A stretch of DNA of 64,000 nt from Fibrobacterota bacterium (GCA_023436205.1 JAEZKC010000026.1:78439-142438); one strand, 5' to 3'; counted from the stretch's first letter, positions 9,081 through 18,670 are shown. Notes: generated by a model not told the origin, from the sequence alone. Numbers and translations are program-made.

Positions 9081-10073
9081 TCAATAGGTTTCATCAGACC
9101 AGGAGTCAGTGGATTGATCAAGCACAAACCCCATCTGTTCCCTTAAATCATGTATCTCTTTTGACCAGAAAGCGTCACTTCCCCAGTCGGGGAAATTGCG
9201 TCTGAACTGAAAATCATTTCGCTGACGACTGCACCAGGAGAGAAAGTAGATCATGCGCATTGCCCTCAACGATTCGATACAGCGCAGAGATAACCTGTTG
9301 AGATGACGAAACTGCTCATAACCGGTGAGGAAAAGATCAATTTCGCGAGTGCACTGCTGCGGCCTGTCGGGTAGAAGCAGCCAAAGGTCCTGCACCGGTG
9401 GCCCCATAGCCATATCATCAAAATCAATAAGCACTAACCCCTCTTCGAGACGGTCAAGAATATTTCCCATATGGCAGTCACCGTGGATACGAATCACTTC
9501 CAGCTTTTCAAAAAGCGGGAAACTGGAATCTATGATCCTCATTGCAGTGTCTCGATAAGCCTGCCTATAAGCTCCAGGTATCACTTCAGAAAACAGATGC
9601 AGCACATCGGTAGTGGCGGAGAACTGCGGGTCGATTCTTACTCTGGAAACTGCAGTTCGTTTTTCTCCAGCCAAGTGCATACGGGCTATAAGCGAGCCTA
9701 TTCTTACCCAATCTCTGTCTTCAGTGATCTCAAGCTGTCTTCCAGAACGTTTGGGGAAAAGCGCAAAGTAGATATCATCAAACCTGTCGAGTGTTTCCCC
9801 GTTCTGAAGAAGAAGCGGGGAGACCACCGGGATTTCTATTTCTGCGCAATCAAGTATAAACCGATGTTCATCGAGCAGGGCGTCTTTATCCCACCGCCCG
9901 GGCCGATAAAATTTGGCAACCATTTTGGTGCCATCAATTCCACGAAGTTCATAAACTCGATTAATATAGCTTGGAAGTGGTGCAATGAGAGCGGTAAGTT
10001 TATTCCCTAGAGCCTTTTCAACAGCATTGAGAATCGCATCCGGCACAAGTTTTTCGAATGTCTTTACATCCAT
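9081..10073 (-). CDS. srkA: SrkA (YihE/RdoA)-family stress-response protein kinase
   Basis: A 330-residue aminoglycoside-phosphotransferase-fold kinase. E. coli SrkA is a Ser/Thr kinase that protects from stress-induced death downstream of the Cpx response. Visible motifs are the N-lobe lysine strand MVAKFYRPGRWDKDALLDEH, the catalytic loop IHGDCHMGNIL (HGDxHxxN) and the metal-binding LIDFDDMAMGPPVQDLW, all typical of the SrkA subgroup, as is the C-terminal RQRNDFQFRRNFPDWGSDAFW stretch. All catalytic residues are present, so it should be active. It stands 34 bp downstream of the Sua5-like gene on the same strand. Confidence 0.9.
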   Translation of the reverse strand: MDVKTFEKLVPDAILNAVEKALGNKLTALIAPLPSYINRVYELRGIDGTKMVAKFYRPGRWDKDALLDEHRFILDCAEIEIPVVSPLLLQNGETLDRFDDIYFALFPKRSGRQLEITEDRDWVRIGSLIARMHLAGEKRTAVSRVRIDPQFSATTDVLHLFSEVIPGAYRQAYRDTAMRIIDSSFPLFEKLEVIRIHGDCHMGNILDRLEEGLVLIDFDDMAMGPPVQDLWLLLPDRPQQCTREIDLFLTGYEQFRHLNRLSLRCIESLRAMRMIYFLSWCSRQRNDFQFRRNFPDWGSDAFWSKEIHDLREQMGFVLDQSTDSWSDETY

Positions 10074-10107
10074 TATTCATTCCTGACAAAGCATAGATGA
10101 GCAGATT

Positions 10108-11055
10108 TCAGTCTGGACATGTTTCATTCATCAAATTACCAAAAGCTTGCATATCCAGACCGATTCGACGAAAGCGCTCATTCAACTGCGCCCCAAGTGA
10201 ACACTCTGGTAATGGTTCCAAAAATACGGCATCCAATCCCAAACTGTCAATTTCTTTTATTGTTGAGTGGAAATTGGCAGCAGCCTCAGCAACATCTCCG
10301 GAAACAGACAAGTTTTTGATTGCAGCAAAACCTGCAGCTTCTTTTGATTCGGGACCGAAAGTAACTAGAGCCACTTTGCCCTGACCTCTTTTCCTGCTTA
10401 CCGAGTAGGTATTTTTTCCAGCCAGGAAAAAAGGGGTCACCGGAGAAATTTTTGAAGCCGAACGGGCCAAAAACTCCCCGGGTGATACGGTAATGTGCTC
10501 AATGGGACCAATTATCGCCTCCATTTGTTTTATGGCGATACTACCTTCGAAAAGGAGTGTCGGGTTTTGATGGTCTGAGAAGGAGAGCACGGATGCATTA
10601 TTGAGAACAGAATCCTGAATCGGGATTTCAACCTCAAGGGGCAGGGATCGAGCAATACTTTTAGCATCCTCAGGGCAGACCACTAAAGGTACTTCAGCAA
10701 CTTTTAGAATGTCACGAAATTCAGGATTTTCCGGCATGGTAATCATAACATGAGCGCTGCTGTCATTAAGGATACTGGGGATTTCATTCAAAGCATCCAA
10801 AACCAGATTCAGTGGACCCGGCCAGAAATGTGAGGTTAACTGATAAGCTTTTTCTGGAAAATCACGAGCGAGCCTAAAAACATCATAACGAGAATAGATG
10901 CTCACTATGAGCGGATCGGAGAGTTTTTTTTCGGTTCGTTGAATCAGCCTTGCAATCCCAAGGGGGCTAAATGCGGAAGCACAGATCAGATTACCGGAAG
11001 CACTTACAACCCTGATCAATCCACCGTTGGACAATTCAGACAGCTTGATCTCCAT
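10108..11055 (-). CDS. Degenerate Sua5/YrdC-family paralogue
   Basis: A 315-residue protein with the two-domain layout of Sua5, the threonylcarbamoyl-AMP synthase for the t6A tRNA modification. The family core is recognisable in SDPLIVSIYS, HFWPGPLNLVLD and MITMPENPEFRDILKV, and the C-terminal Sua5 domain in GLDAVFLEPLPECSLGAQLNERFRR. The PTET.YGL entry motif is replaced (VVSASGNLICASAF), the KxRP motif is changed to EKKLSD, and the SAN nucleotide-binding motif is replaced (CPEDAKS). Catalysis is therefore doubtful; a regulatory or divergent role is possible, with a normal Sua5 elsewhere. It follows accC by 57 bp on the same strand. Confidence 0.75.
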   Translation of the reverse strand: MEIKLSELSNGGLIRVVSASGNLICASAFSPLGIARLIQRTEKKLSDPLIVSIYSRYDVFRLARDFPEKAYQLTSHFWPGPLNLVLDALNEIPSILNDSSAHVMITMPENPEFRDILKVAEVPLVVCPEDAKSIARSLPLEVEIPIQDSVLNNASVLSFSDHQNPTLLFEGSIAIKQMEAIIGPIEHITVSPGEFLARSASKISPVTPFFLAGKNTYSVSRKRGQGKVALVTFGPESKEAAGFAAIKNLSVSGDVAEAAANFHSTIKEIDSLGLDAVFLEPLPECSLGAQLNERFRRIGLDMQAFGNLMNETCPD

Positions 11056-11112
11056 TCTGGTCTCCCTTGCATTCGAAACTCTTAAATTGTAAATAAAACC
11101 TGAATACTAACC

Positions 11113-12459
11113 CTAAACAAGAATATTTTCATCCTGAATAAAACCAGTGTTATACTTTCCCGATCTGAATCTTGCGTTGTCAAGTATTTTTAAATGCAAA
11201 GGAACAGTGGTCTTTATCCCTTCAGCCCTGAATTCCCGCAAAGCCCGTTTCATTCGGTCTATTGCCGCATCCCGGTTTTCAGCATGTACAATGATTTTCG
11301 CTATAAGTGAATCATACTGATGGGGAATACTGTAACCTGCATAAATGTGGGAATCCACTCTCACCCCGGGTCCACCGGGCAAAACCAAATGTTCGATCTT
11401 TCCGGGGGAGGGCAGAAAATTGCAGAAAGGATCCTCTGCATTGATGCGGCATTCGATAGAGTGTCCTTCATGAAAAATCTCTTCCTGTGAAAAGGGAAGT
11501 TTTTCACCTGAAGCCACGAGTATCTGATGCTTGACAAGATCAACATCGGTACACCATTCAGTTACAGGGTGTTCGACCTGAATGCGTGTGTTCATTTCTA
11601 TAAAGTAAAACTGATCCTTATCATCAACAATGAATTCTATAGTTCCCACACCCACGTATGAAGTTTCTTTAGCAAGGCGAACTGCCGACTCGAACATTTT
11701 CTGGCGAGTCTCTTTCGGAAGAAAAGGTGCCGGACTTTCCTCCACCAGTTTCTGATGCCGTCGCTGTATAGAACAATCTCTTTCGCCAAGGGCAACAGCA
11801 TTTCCGAAACTGTCTGCCAGAACCTGGACCTCCACATGTCTACCCACCTCAATATATTTTTCTATGTAAACACTATCATTACCAAAGAAGTTTCTGGCCT
11901 CAGTTCGAGCCGACTGAAGACCGTCAGTTAGTTCCGACTCATTTCTGACGATTCTCATCCCTTTACCTCCGCCACCTGCTGCAGCTTTGATAATTAGCGG
12001 GAATCCGATGCGAGCCGCAATGGCGATAACCTCTTCATCACTGTTGACAGCGCCCCGACTTCCGGGAATAACAGGGACTTCCGCATCCAGAGCAGTCTTT
12101 ACTGCAGCTATTTTATCTCCCATGCGACTGATGGTAGCATGGGATGGGCCAATAAACTTAATGCCATTTGCCTCCACCATTTCTGCAAATTCATGATTTT
12201 CAGAAAGAAATCCATACCCGGGGTGAATGGCATCAGCTTTTGCCACCCGAGCGGCAGTAATGATTTCCAACTTGTTGAGGTAGGTATCATGAAGCGTACC
12301 CTTACCTATGCAAAGGGCTTTATCGGCCAGTTTTACATGCAAAGAATCCTTATCTGCATCTGCATAGACCGCCACGGATTCTATTCCCATTTCCTTGCAG
12401 GTTCGAATCACCCGCAGTGCGATTTCACCCCGATTTGCAATAAGTATTCGCTTAAGCAC
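11113..12459 (-). CDS. accC: Biotin carboxylase subunit of acetyl-CoA carboxylase
   Basis: ATP-grasp enzyme that carboxylates biotin on AccB, the first half-reaction of malonyl-CoA synthesis. The 448-residue length is typical. Motifs in order are ILIANRGEIALRVIRTC, HPGYGFLSENHEFAE, the glycine-rich ATP loop KAAAGGGGKGMR, ERDCSIQRRHQKLVEESPAP and EMNTRIQVEHPVTE with catalytic residues. accB, often directly upstream, is absent here. Its malonyl-CoA product is the extender for the fatty-acid and polyketide enzymes near 45 kb, although those genes are unlinked. Confusion with pyruvate or propionyl carboxylase subunits is possible but less likely at this length. Confidence 0.92.
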   Translation of the reverse strand: MLKRILIANRGEIALRVIRTCKEMGIESVAVYADADKDSLHVKLADKALCIGKGTLHDTYLNKLEIITAARVAKADAIHPGYGFLSENHEFAEMVEANGIKFIGPSHATISRMGDKIAAVKTALDAEVPVIPGSRGAVNSDEEVIAIAARIGFPLIIKAAAGGGGKGMRIVRNESELTDGLQSARTEARNFFGNDSVYIEKYIEVGRHVEVQVLADSFGNAVALGERDCSIQRRHQKLVEESPAPFLPKETRQKMFESAVRLAKETSYVGVGTIEFIVDDKDQFYFIEMNTRIQVEHPVTEWCTDVDLVKHQILVASGEKLPFSQEEIFHEGHSIECRINAEDPFCNFLPSPGKIEHLVLPGGPGVRVDSHIYAGYSIPHQYDSLIAKIIVHAENRDAAIDRMKRALREFRAEGIKTTVPLHLKILDNARFRSGKYNTGFIQDENILV

Positions 12460-12609
12460 GTTTTACTCTCTTTGCTGGTGGTTTTACTTCGCCCGGTTTT
12501 CGGATTCCCACTTTGCTACTATGATGAATATAGCAGTTCTGAAAACACCTTGTCAAATTCACGCTCTGACCGAAACTGCCTTTTTCAAGGGTAATTTCTG
12601 CAGGACAAT

Positions 12610-12641
12610 AAAAAAAGGCCTCCGGAGATAAGCCGGAAGCC
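12610..12641 (-). terminator. Terminator of the 12668-13258 gene
   Basis: On the minus strand a nine-pair stem (GGCTTCCGG with CCGGAGGCC, one G-T pair) with a short loop is followed by a run of seven T. It lies 27 bp after the stop of the secreted-protein gene. Confidence 0.75.
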
Positions 12642-12667
12642 ATTATGTAAAGATCTCAAGATCAGTT

Positions 12668-13258
12668 TTATTCAGATATCTGTTCCTTGGCAGCCCTCAT
12701 AGCTCCCTCTTTGGTAAAAGAGAAAGCAATAATTTGAACGTCTTCTGCCCCCTCTTTAAGGATTTTTTCACCGAAATAATCGACAAGTTTAAACTCTCTG
12801 AGCAGGAATTTTTTAGCCATTTTAGGAGTACCCTCGGCATTAATGAAAAACTCACCTCTTTGACCATTTTTAAGCACAACCTTTGTACCCCAATCATAAA
12901 TATAATCAATACTGTCCAGTTCGACTTTGTGTTCACCTGCATCATTGATCATCAGCATTCCAGGAAGACTCTGAACTTTTCCCTTTGCGGAGTAGCCATT
13001 TCCTTCAATATATCCGCTCGAAAGCAGCTGGAAATTGATACTGGCATCGAAAGTTACTTCCCCTTCACCCGGAAATGTTCTCTTAATAGTGCAATCATGA
13101 GTACCCAGGAAAATAGCCCAGAACTTTGTTTCCACCACCTTTTTATTTACATCGACATAATACATCTTCTTTTCGATTATTGACCTCGCAAAAACGAAAC
13201 TGGCTCCAAACATCAACAGCGCCATAATCACAGCAATCGTACGAACTTTCTGATTCAT
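12668..13258 (-). CDS. Secreted protein of unknown function
   Basis: I do not recognise the family. The 196-residue product begins with a lysine-containing n-region and a hydrophobic core (IAVIMALLMFGASFVFA) with an Ala-x-Ala type cleavage site near residue 24, so it is probably exported. The rest is predominantly beta-strand-like and ends with a basic/acidic tail. A GGAGG ribosome-binding site precedes the ATG and a good terminator follows, so the gene is monocistronic. Confidence 0.65.
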   Translation of the reverse strand: MNQKVRTIAVIMALLMFGASFVFARSIIEKKMYYVDVNKKVVETKFWAIFLGTHDCTIKRTFPGEGEVTFDASINFQLLSSGYIEGNGYSAKGKVQSLPGMLMINDAGEHKVELDSIDYIYDWGTKVVLKNGQRGEFFINAEGTPKMAKKFLLREFKLVDYFGEKILKEGAEDVQIIAFSFTKEGAMRAAKEQISE

Positions 13259-13418
13259 GTTTCCTCCCGTACCGTTGAAACTGACAAATAATGCAGTGTA
13301 AAGGTTAAAATACTCACTAACTGTATCAATATAACCAAATACTTCTTTGTATGCAATTTTCCGTTAAAAGTTCAAATATGAAAACGTTTCTGAGAATATG
13401 ACGCACTTGAAAGAGATT

Positions 13419-14450
13419 TCAGCTCTTATGCCTGAGTTTTATTTCTCTCCAAAGCCCACTTGAGGGATCTTTCACCAACTTAATATGCGGAGTTTCACCA
13501 CCATCAAAAACAACCAGTTCTTTTTCAGAAATCATGGTCTTTCCATAAAGTGTGACCCCAAGTTTGCGAATAATTCTGTATTGGGTAATAAGAAAATCTT
13601 TCATCCTTTCGAAATCATCTCTGCTTTCATTGAAGGTGAAGAATATGGAATCTACACCTTCACTTTGTAATCTTTCATGGATCTTTACAGGCAAAGCCTT
13701 TAGCTGGCGCAACGAACAACGGGTTCCCCTGACAAAAATCGAATTTTTATCAGTAAACAAAATATAGGAGAAAGCTGCCTCCGGAAAGATTTGTCGCAAA
13801 GGCAAAAAAAGGTTGCTCACCAAGTCATCACAGTTAACGTTCACTTTCTCCAGCTTACTCTCCAAAACGAGAATATGCCGTTTCCCCCTGTAACGATAAT
13901 CAAAGAAGCCATCAAGTTCCTTTATATTTTCGTAACCGTACTTTCCCCTTCCAGTTTGCTTAAGGATGATCAAATTTGGATATTGCTGAATTTTAAGCAC
14001 AAACTGATCAGTATGAGCGACTATGAAATCATCTCTGTGCTGCGGGTCAAACCTGCGGTCAAAAATGCCACCGGTTCTCCCGTTTTTACTGAGATGCTTA
14101 AGGAAGTACTTGATAACTCTTCTAGCGATCCGTTCTGTGATTTCACCCAGGATGTTTCCCTCTGCCACACTGTCCCAGGGGTAGGGTGAACTGAGCATAT
14201 CGGCAACAGTCACAATGGGGTAGCTGCAATCCTTGATACAATATTCCAGAAGCACTTTCTCGCTATCTGGCCTGTAATCATTAATTGCATCATTGAGGTT
14301 ATGGAGTTTGAATGTCCCCCTGACCCCGTGATTTCTCTTAACAGAATAGATTTCTTCCTTCAAAGAAGAAGGATGCCACTTAACAGGATAGAACTCCTGA
14401 AAGGGAGCTTCTGAAAGCGAGGAACTGGAATCTGCTTGGAAAGCTGCCAT
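13419..14450 (-). CDS. PD-(D/E)XK nuclease-like protein in the Mla-type operon
   Basis: Unrecognised 343-residue soluble protein. A region with the order GEITERIARRVI (helix with Glu), then ELDGFFDYRYR and after 16 residues VLESKLEK matches the E ... (E/L)D ... ExK active-site layout of PD-(D/E)XK nuclease-fold domains. Start: an in-frame GTG is two codons upstream, but the ATG at 14450 is preferred. It begins 14 bp after the barrel-like gene, so it is probably the last gene of the Mla-type operon, an unexpected partner for lipid transport. The domain call rests on three short motifs only. Confidence 0.5.
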   Translation of the reverse strand: MAAFQADSSSSLSEAPFQEFYPVKWHPSSLKEEIYSVKRNHGVRGTFKLHNLNDAINDYRPDSEKVLLEYCIKDCSYPIVTVADMLSSPYPWDSVAEGNILGEITERIARRVIKYFLKHLSKNGRTGGIFDRRFDPQHRDDFIVAHTDQFVLKIQQYPNLIILKQTGRGKYGYENIKELDGFFDYRYRGKRHILVLESKLEKVNVNCDDLVSNLFLPLRQIFPEAAFSYILFTDKNSIFVRGTRCSLRQLKALPVKIHERLQSEGVDSIFFTFNESRDDFERMKDFLITQYRIIRKLGVTLYGKTMISEKELVVFDGGETPHIKLVKDPSSGLWREIKLRHKS

Positions 14451-14464
14451 AGACACCCGTCCGG

Positions 14465-16228
14465 CTACCTGCTGGAATAATGCAGCCTCAGCCAGATGCC
14501 GTGGGATGAATTGTTCAGCGGCACATCCAAATCTTTGGGCTGTTTGAGAATTGTTCGGTACGTATAGTCTAGGGTAAGTGCTCGACTGAGGCGCCAGGAC
14601 AAGGTTGTGTTAAGTTCATAATCGGGACTGTCAAAACGAGGTACCGGCATGACAGGCGCAAAAACTTTTATTTCACCCTCAGCGCTGGCATAGAGCCCCA
14701 GCCTTATAGTCATCCCCAGGGATGCCTGCGGGCCGAGTTCAAAAATATTCACCTTTTCTTCGGGAAAGAGAACCAGACTTTTCTCAACTCTGCTGCTATA
14801 AAGTAAAGAATCCTCTTCATCAAAAATCACTTTTGACGGATCTACAACTCTGTAGCGATCCATATACCTGGAATATGAGCTACCGAATCCCAAACGGGCC
14901 TTTGCTTCGAAAATCCGAAACGTGGCCAGGTCAGCATTAACCCCCGCTCCGATATCTGTTATAAAAGGTGAAAAGGCCGGCTCTACGGAATAGGTTCTAC
15001 TGGAGTCAAACCCCTTGAGAGATTCAAATTTGTAATCGGGATCAACGTAGCAAAACCAGTCTTCTTTATTTCGACGAACTTTCTCGGAAAATAAATTTGT
15101 CGTGACCTCAGCCCGGGCATAAGGTCCGATCCAGTTAAAAATTCTCCATATTATCATCGTGGTAAGAATAGTTCTATCAGGACTGCTTATCATGTTGGAG
15201 AGATCCCAATCGGTGATATTGAATCCTTCCTCAAGACGCAGTCTTGTGCTCCATTCCACGGGCTTTTTCCTGTAGAGCAGCCAGGAGTCCGAGAGCAGTC
15301 CCAGTGTAAAGGTTATAATGCTGGTTTTCATCTGATGATCATTATCGGCATTAAATTGCAAGTTACCACCGACATTGGACCCGTAGCGCCAGCTGGAAGT
15401 CAGTTTGCTGTTGACATTGATAGGGACAATTCCACCCCCTCTGATTTTCAAATCGGTCTCATCCTGGATCAATAGAAAACGTGTAAGTTCGCCAGGCACC
15501 AATCTCACCGTGACAAAGTTGGTAAGGGTATTGTACCCCTCTCCCACCCCGAGAATTTTATAGATACCCGGTTTAAGAACCCAGGCTTTAACCGTTTCAC
15601 CCATCTCGGAGCTGGCACCGTAGCCTCTTCCATACGGATCAAATTCATCAATGCGGGTAAGTTCATATTCACCTTTGATAGGGACACCCTGCTCGTCAAC
15701 CACTTCGATTATCAACCCGGACCAATCAGGTACCAGAGGAACGGTTTTTCCTTCGCTGATCTGTATTTTTTTGACGATACGCTGACGGTGAGTACCACTG
15801 CCAAGCATCACATAATAATCTCCAGGTTCTAAAGTATAGGTACGACCGGCTTCACCCGAAATAGCGAATTCACCATCGGGATCCATTATCTCCACGTCCG
15901 GTTCATAATTAGTTTCTGTAAACCGGGGAATGAAAATACCACCTTTACCGAATGGAATAATTGTCTGGTCAGCTGCCTGCTGGACAGAGAGAGGTGGTGC
16001 ATCCCAGGTCTTCATGGCTGCTTCCAGCCAGGAACCCTTGCTTCTTGAAACTCCGGTAAGGATTGTATCTTTCTTTTGACTTGTATCCCGGTTGACAGCC
16101 CAGTTGAGATACTCCTGAGTGAGTTCCTCTCCGGGGAGTTCTGGGGGAAGTTCTGCAATGCTTCCAAGCGCAATCATTAAAGAAAGCACCCCGGCAAAAC
16201 CCATGATTTTAAAAGATGCGATTTTCAT
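14465..16228 (-). CDS. Exported outer-membrane barrel-like protein of the Mla-type operon
   Basis: A 587-residue protein with an N-terminal hydrophobic export signal (IMGFAGVLSLMIALGSIA). Residues about 90-270 form beta-rich modules with PEGA/carboxypeptidase-like turns (YTLEPGDYYVMLGSG, WVLKPGIYKILGVGEGY). Residues about 275-587 are alternating polar/hydrophobic strands and the chain ends with a terminal strand HGIWLRLHYSSR, the pattern of an outer-membrane beta-barrel. It starts one base after the auxiliary lipoprotein gene. A role as the outer-membrane partner of the MCE transporter is inferred from operon position; no family was recognised. Confidence 0.6.
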   Translation of the reverse strand: MKIASFKIMGFAGVLSLMIALGSIAELPPELPGEELTQEYLNWAVNRDTSQKKDTILTGVSRSKGSWLEAAMKTWDAPPLSVQQAADQTIIPFGKGGIFIPRFTETNYEPDVEIMDPDGEFAISGEAGRTYTLEPGDYYVMLGSGTHRQRIVKKIQISEGKTVPLVPDWSGLIIEVVDEQGVPIKGEYELTRIDEFDPYGRGYGASSEMGETVKAWVLKPGIYKILGVGEGYNTLTNFVTVRLVPGELTRFLLIQDETDLKIRGGGIVPINVNSKLTSSWRYGSNVGGNLQFNADNDHQMKTSIITFTLGLLSDSWLLYRKKPVEWSTRLRLEEGFNITDWDLSNMISSPDRTILTTMIIWRIFNWIGPYARAEVTTNLFSEKVRRNKEDWFCYVDPDYKFESLKGFDSSRTYSVEPAFSPFITDIGAGVNADLATFRIFEAKARLGFGSSYSRYMDRYRVVDPSKVIFDEEDSLLYSSRVEKSLVLFPEEKVNIFELGPQASLGMTIRLGLYASAEGEIKVFAPVMPVPRFDSPDYELNTTLSWRLSRALTLDYTYRTILKQPKDLDVPLNNSSHGIWLRLHYSSR

Positions 16229-16229
16229 A

Positions 16230-16940
16230 TCAACGAATCACACCTTTCGTGCCTGAAGTATCGGAGATGAAACGTGGAGTGTCAAGCCGTGGACTTTCTG
16301 CTTCTGTACTTGCAGTAATACCATATTCTGAAGCAAGCCTGACATCTATATCGTGCAAAGCCTGATTGGATATAAACTCCATTATCAGTGACATTTCTCT
16401 GATCATGAATTCCGGCTCTCTGCGATAGACACGTTTTCTTAAATCGAAATGTCTGCTGTAAAGATTGCGGCCGTCACTGATACGGGTCAGGTTGATTCGC
16501 ATGGCCACATGGGCAAAGAGGATATCTTCGCTGTCGTATTCTTCCAAAGCCTCTACCAGCCCGGACAGTTCATACTCAGGCTTTCTTCCTTCATCGAATC
16601 GACGAACAACCGAGCTGACCAGATTGGCTGCGTTCAGATGCTTTTGAACGAGATCGGTAATCATTCGGGTTGGTTTAACTGCCCAGACTCTATACACATA
16701 ATAACGCAACTCATAGGGACTGAGTCGATAAACAATCTGAGACCGGTTATACGCTTCCTCTATCCCGAATTCCTTCAAACGCACAGTATAAGGGTAGGGT
16801 GTACTCATTGCCCGCTCCTTCAAAGTGGAGGGGATGTAGTTGAGCACATAATACTGCTTTATCGGAACCTGCCCGCATTGGATTAGCAACAGTAATAAAG
16901 CAATGCAGCACAATTGTACCGCCATCCGCAGTCTTTTCAT
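16230..16940 (-). CDS. ABC-type transport auxiliary lipoprotein (PqiC/MlaD-associated type)
   Basis: A 236-residue probable lipoprotein: hydrophobic signal then LLLIQCGQVP, with Cys in lipobox position, though Gln at -1 is unusual. The mature part starts KQYYVLNYIP, the typical opening of the ABC_trans_aux family (YYxL), and continues with strands and a central YELRYYVYRVWAVKPTRMITDLVQKHL segment matching the family 'Y..n.Wa..P...l...l...L' pattern. Relatives such as PqiC sit at the inner leaflet of the outer membrane and connect MCE proteins to it. Its start overlaps the end of the MlaD-type gene by four bases. Confidence 0.75.
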   Translation of the reverse strand: MKRLRMAVQLCCIALLLLLIQCGQVPIKQYYVLNYIPSTLKERAMSTPYPYTVRLKEFGIEEAYNRSQIVYRLSPYELRYYVYRVWAVKPTRMITDLVQKHLNAANLVSSVVRRFDEGRKPEYELSGLVEALEEYDSEDILFAHVAMRINLTRISDGRNLYSRHFDLRKRVYRREPEFMIREMSLIMEFISNQALHDIDVRLASEYGITASTEAESPRLDTPRFISDTSGTKGVIR

Positions 16941-17860
16941 CGGATCTCCCTCTCCCGCTGTTCGCCCTTAAGCAGAAGCGACGGATTTTCTGAAAGCATT
17001 TTTGTAAGCTGATTTGCATTTTCGACTGTTTCACGAAGATTTTCCATGCTGATGGAAAAATCCTCTCTGGTCTGCATGATCATCATTGACAATTGATCAG
17101 TGAGATTTTTAATTGAAACAGCTGTGGAGTCCACTCGTGTGATGATTGTTGCAAGATTGTCCCCGGTAATATTCTTACTGAACGTACCAGTGATTTCCTT
17201 AACATCCTGTGCGATTCCTGAAACTTTTTTGATAATTTCGTCGGCATCAGATGTCTTCTGGCGGACATCGCTCATGAGCAGTTTTGCATCCGTCATAAAA
17301 ACTTTAGCTTCACCGCTGATAGAAGCCACATTATCCACAATGGTTTTAATCTCGCGGAGACTATCTGGGTTACTGATGGCATTGAGGTGATTTAAGAGCA
17401 ATTCGACCTTTTCAGCAATGACCTCGGCTTTACCGGTAATGTTGGCAATTACTGATGCCCGGGTAGGGATCTCTGAGCCAGTTTTCAATAAAGATGCGTC
17501 GTTTGATCCTCCGGAAATTTCGATATATTTCAGACCGGTAATACCCATAGCTCCGGTAGTGGCATACATGTCCACTTTCATGGGGAAATTATCATCCACT
17601 TTCAACTCGACTTTCATTTTATTGAGATCCTGAGGGAAGTAAGATATCTTGAACACCTTGCCGATAGGAACGCCGTTGAATTTCACCTGGGCACCGATTT
17701 CAAGTCCGCTAAGACTTTCACCCTGGAAAAAGGCAATATAGGTTTTGCTCTTATTCGTAAATTTCAACCCCAAAGGCACTGCAATAAACAGAGCCAGAAG
17801 GATGACACCTGCAACTACAAAAACTCCCAGCCGAACCCTCTGTGCTGCAGTTATACTCAT
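16937..17860 (-). CDS. mlaD: MlaD-family MCE-domain substrate-binding protein
   Basis: A 307-residue protein with one N-terminal transmembrane helix (about residues 8-32) and an MCE domain at about 35-115 containing SLSGLEIGAQVKFNGVPIG and GAMGITGLKYIEISGG. A long helical tail to the end is likely coiled coil. MCE proteins form hexameric rings in the periplasm and carry phospholipid between membranes. It overlaps the ATPase gene by four bases and the lipoprotein gene by four bases, so translation is probably coupled. The symbol marks family membership; transport direction is not shown. Confidence 0.88.
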   Translation of the reverse strand: MSITAAQRVRLGVFVVAGVILLALFIAVPLGLKFTNKSKTYIAFFQGESLSGLEIGAQVKFNGVPIGKVFKISYFPQDLNKMKVELKVDDNFPMKVDMYATTGAMGITGLKYIEISGGSNDASLLKTGSEIPTRASVIANITGKAEVIAEKVELLLNHLNAISNPDSLREIKTIVDNVASISGEAKVFMTDAKLLMSDVRQKTSDADEIIKKVSGIAQDVKEITGTFSKNITGDNLATIITRVDSTAVSIKNLTDQLSMMIMQTREDFSISMENLRETVENANQLTKMLSENPSLLLKGEQREREIR

Positions 17861-18657
17861 TTTACCCTCTCAAAATGAAATGCCGGCCCTGTACTGATTT
17901 TGTTGCCGGTTGAAATGGTAGACTCGCGTCTTTTAAAAAAGTCCCCGATAGGACCATCGGTCATCTTCATGGCATCTGCCAGCTTACCGTCAAAGAGACG
18001 CTTACCCTTATGTAAAAAAAGAATTTGGTCAGCGATTTTTTCAATAGAAAAGAGTTCGTGAGTCACTACCACGACCGTTATTCCTAAAGTGTCCCGCAGT
18101 TTCATAAGCAGTTCATCAAGCCCCGCACTGGTAACCGGGTCAAGACCGGCACTGGGCTCATCGCAGAATACCAGAGGCGGATCCAAAGCCAAAGCTCTGG
18201 CGAGAGCAACCCGTTTGCGCATCCCGCCGGATAACTCCCCGGGAAAAAGCTGAGCCGCATGAGGTAACTCAACCTGTTCAAGCTTGTAGCGCACCAGCTC
18301 ATCGATAAGCTTCACCGGCAAATTGGTATGCATCTCCAGAGGCAAAGCCACATTCTGAGCCACTGTGAGCGATCCCAGAAGAGCGCCATTCTGAAATAAA
18401 ACCCCTACTTTCCGCAGAATTTCCGCATCAGATGCGCTATCAGGATCGCTCAATTCCTTGCCAAAGAGCCTTACTGATCCGGAAAAGGGCTCAATTAACC
18501 CGACAATAGTGCGCAGCAATGTCGTTTTACCACATCCGCTGGTACCTAAAATCACTCTGATTTCGGAAGCATTGAACCGAGTGCTTATACCATCCAGTAT
18601 AATTCTTTCACCGTAACGGACCACAAGATCATTTACTGCCACAACTGGTTCATTCAC
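17857..18657 (-). CDS. mlaF: Mla-type ABC transporter ATPase
   Basis: A 266-residue ATPase with Walker A GTSGCGKTT, a Q-loop, signature LSGGMRKRVALARAL, Walker B LVFCDEPSAGLDP and switch His in VVVTHEL, all as in MlaF/Ttg2A. I place the start at the GTG at 18657: AGAGG lies nine bases upstream, whereas an ATG at 18696 would overlap the permease gene by 26 bases and add a poorly conserved N-terminus. It energises the MlaE permease and the MCE protein. Confidence 0.88.
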   Translation of the reverse strand: MNEPVVAVNDLVVRYGERIILDGISTRFNASEIRVILGTSGCGKTTLLRTIVGLIEPFSGSVRLFGKELSDPDSASDAEILRKVGVLFQNGALLGSLTVAQNVALPLEMHTNLPVKLIDELVRYKLEQVELPHAAQLFPGELSGGMRKRVALARALALDPPLVFCDEPSAGLDPVTSAGLDELLMKLRDTLGITVVVVTHELFSIEKIADQILFLHKGKRLFDGKLADAMKMTDGPIGDFFKRRESTISTGNKISTGPAFHFERVK

Positions 18658-18670
18658 TTTACTTTGACCT

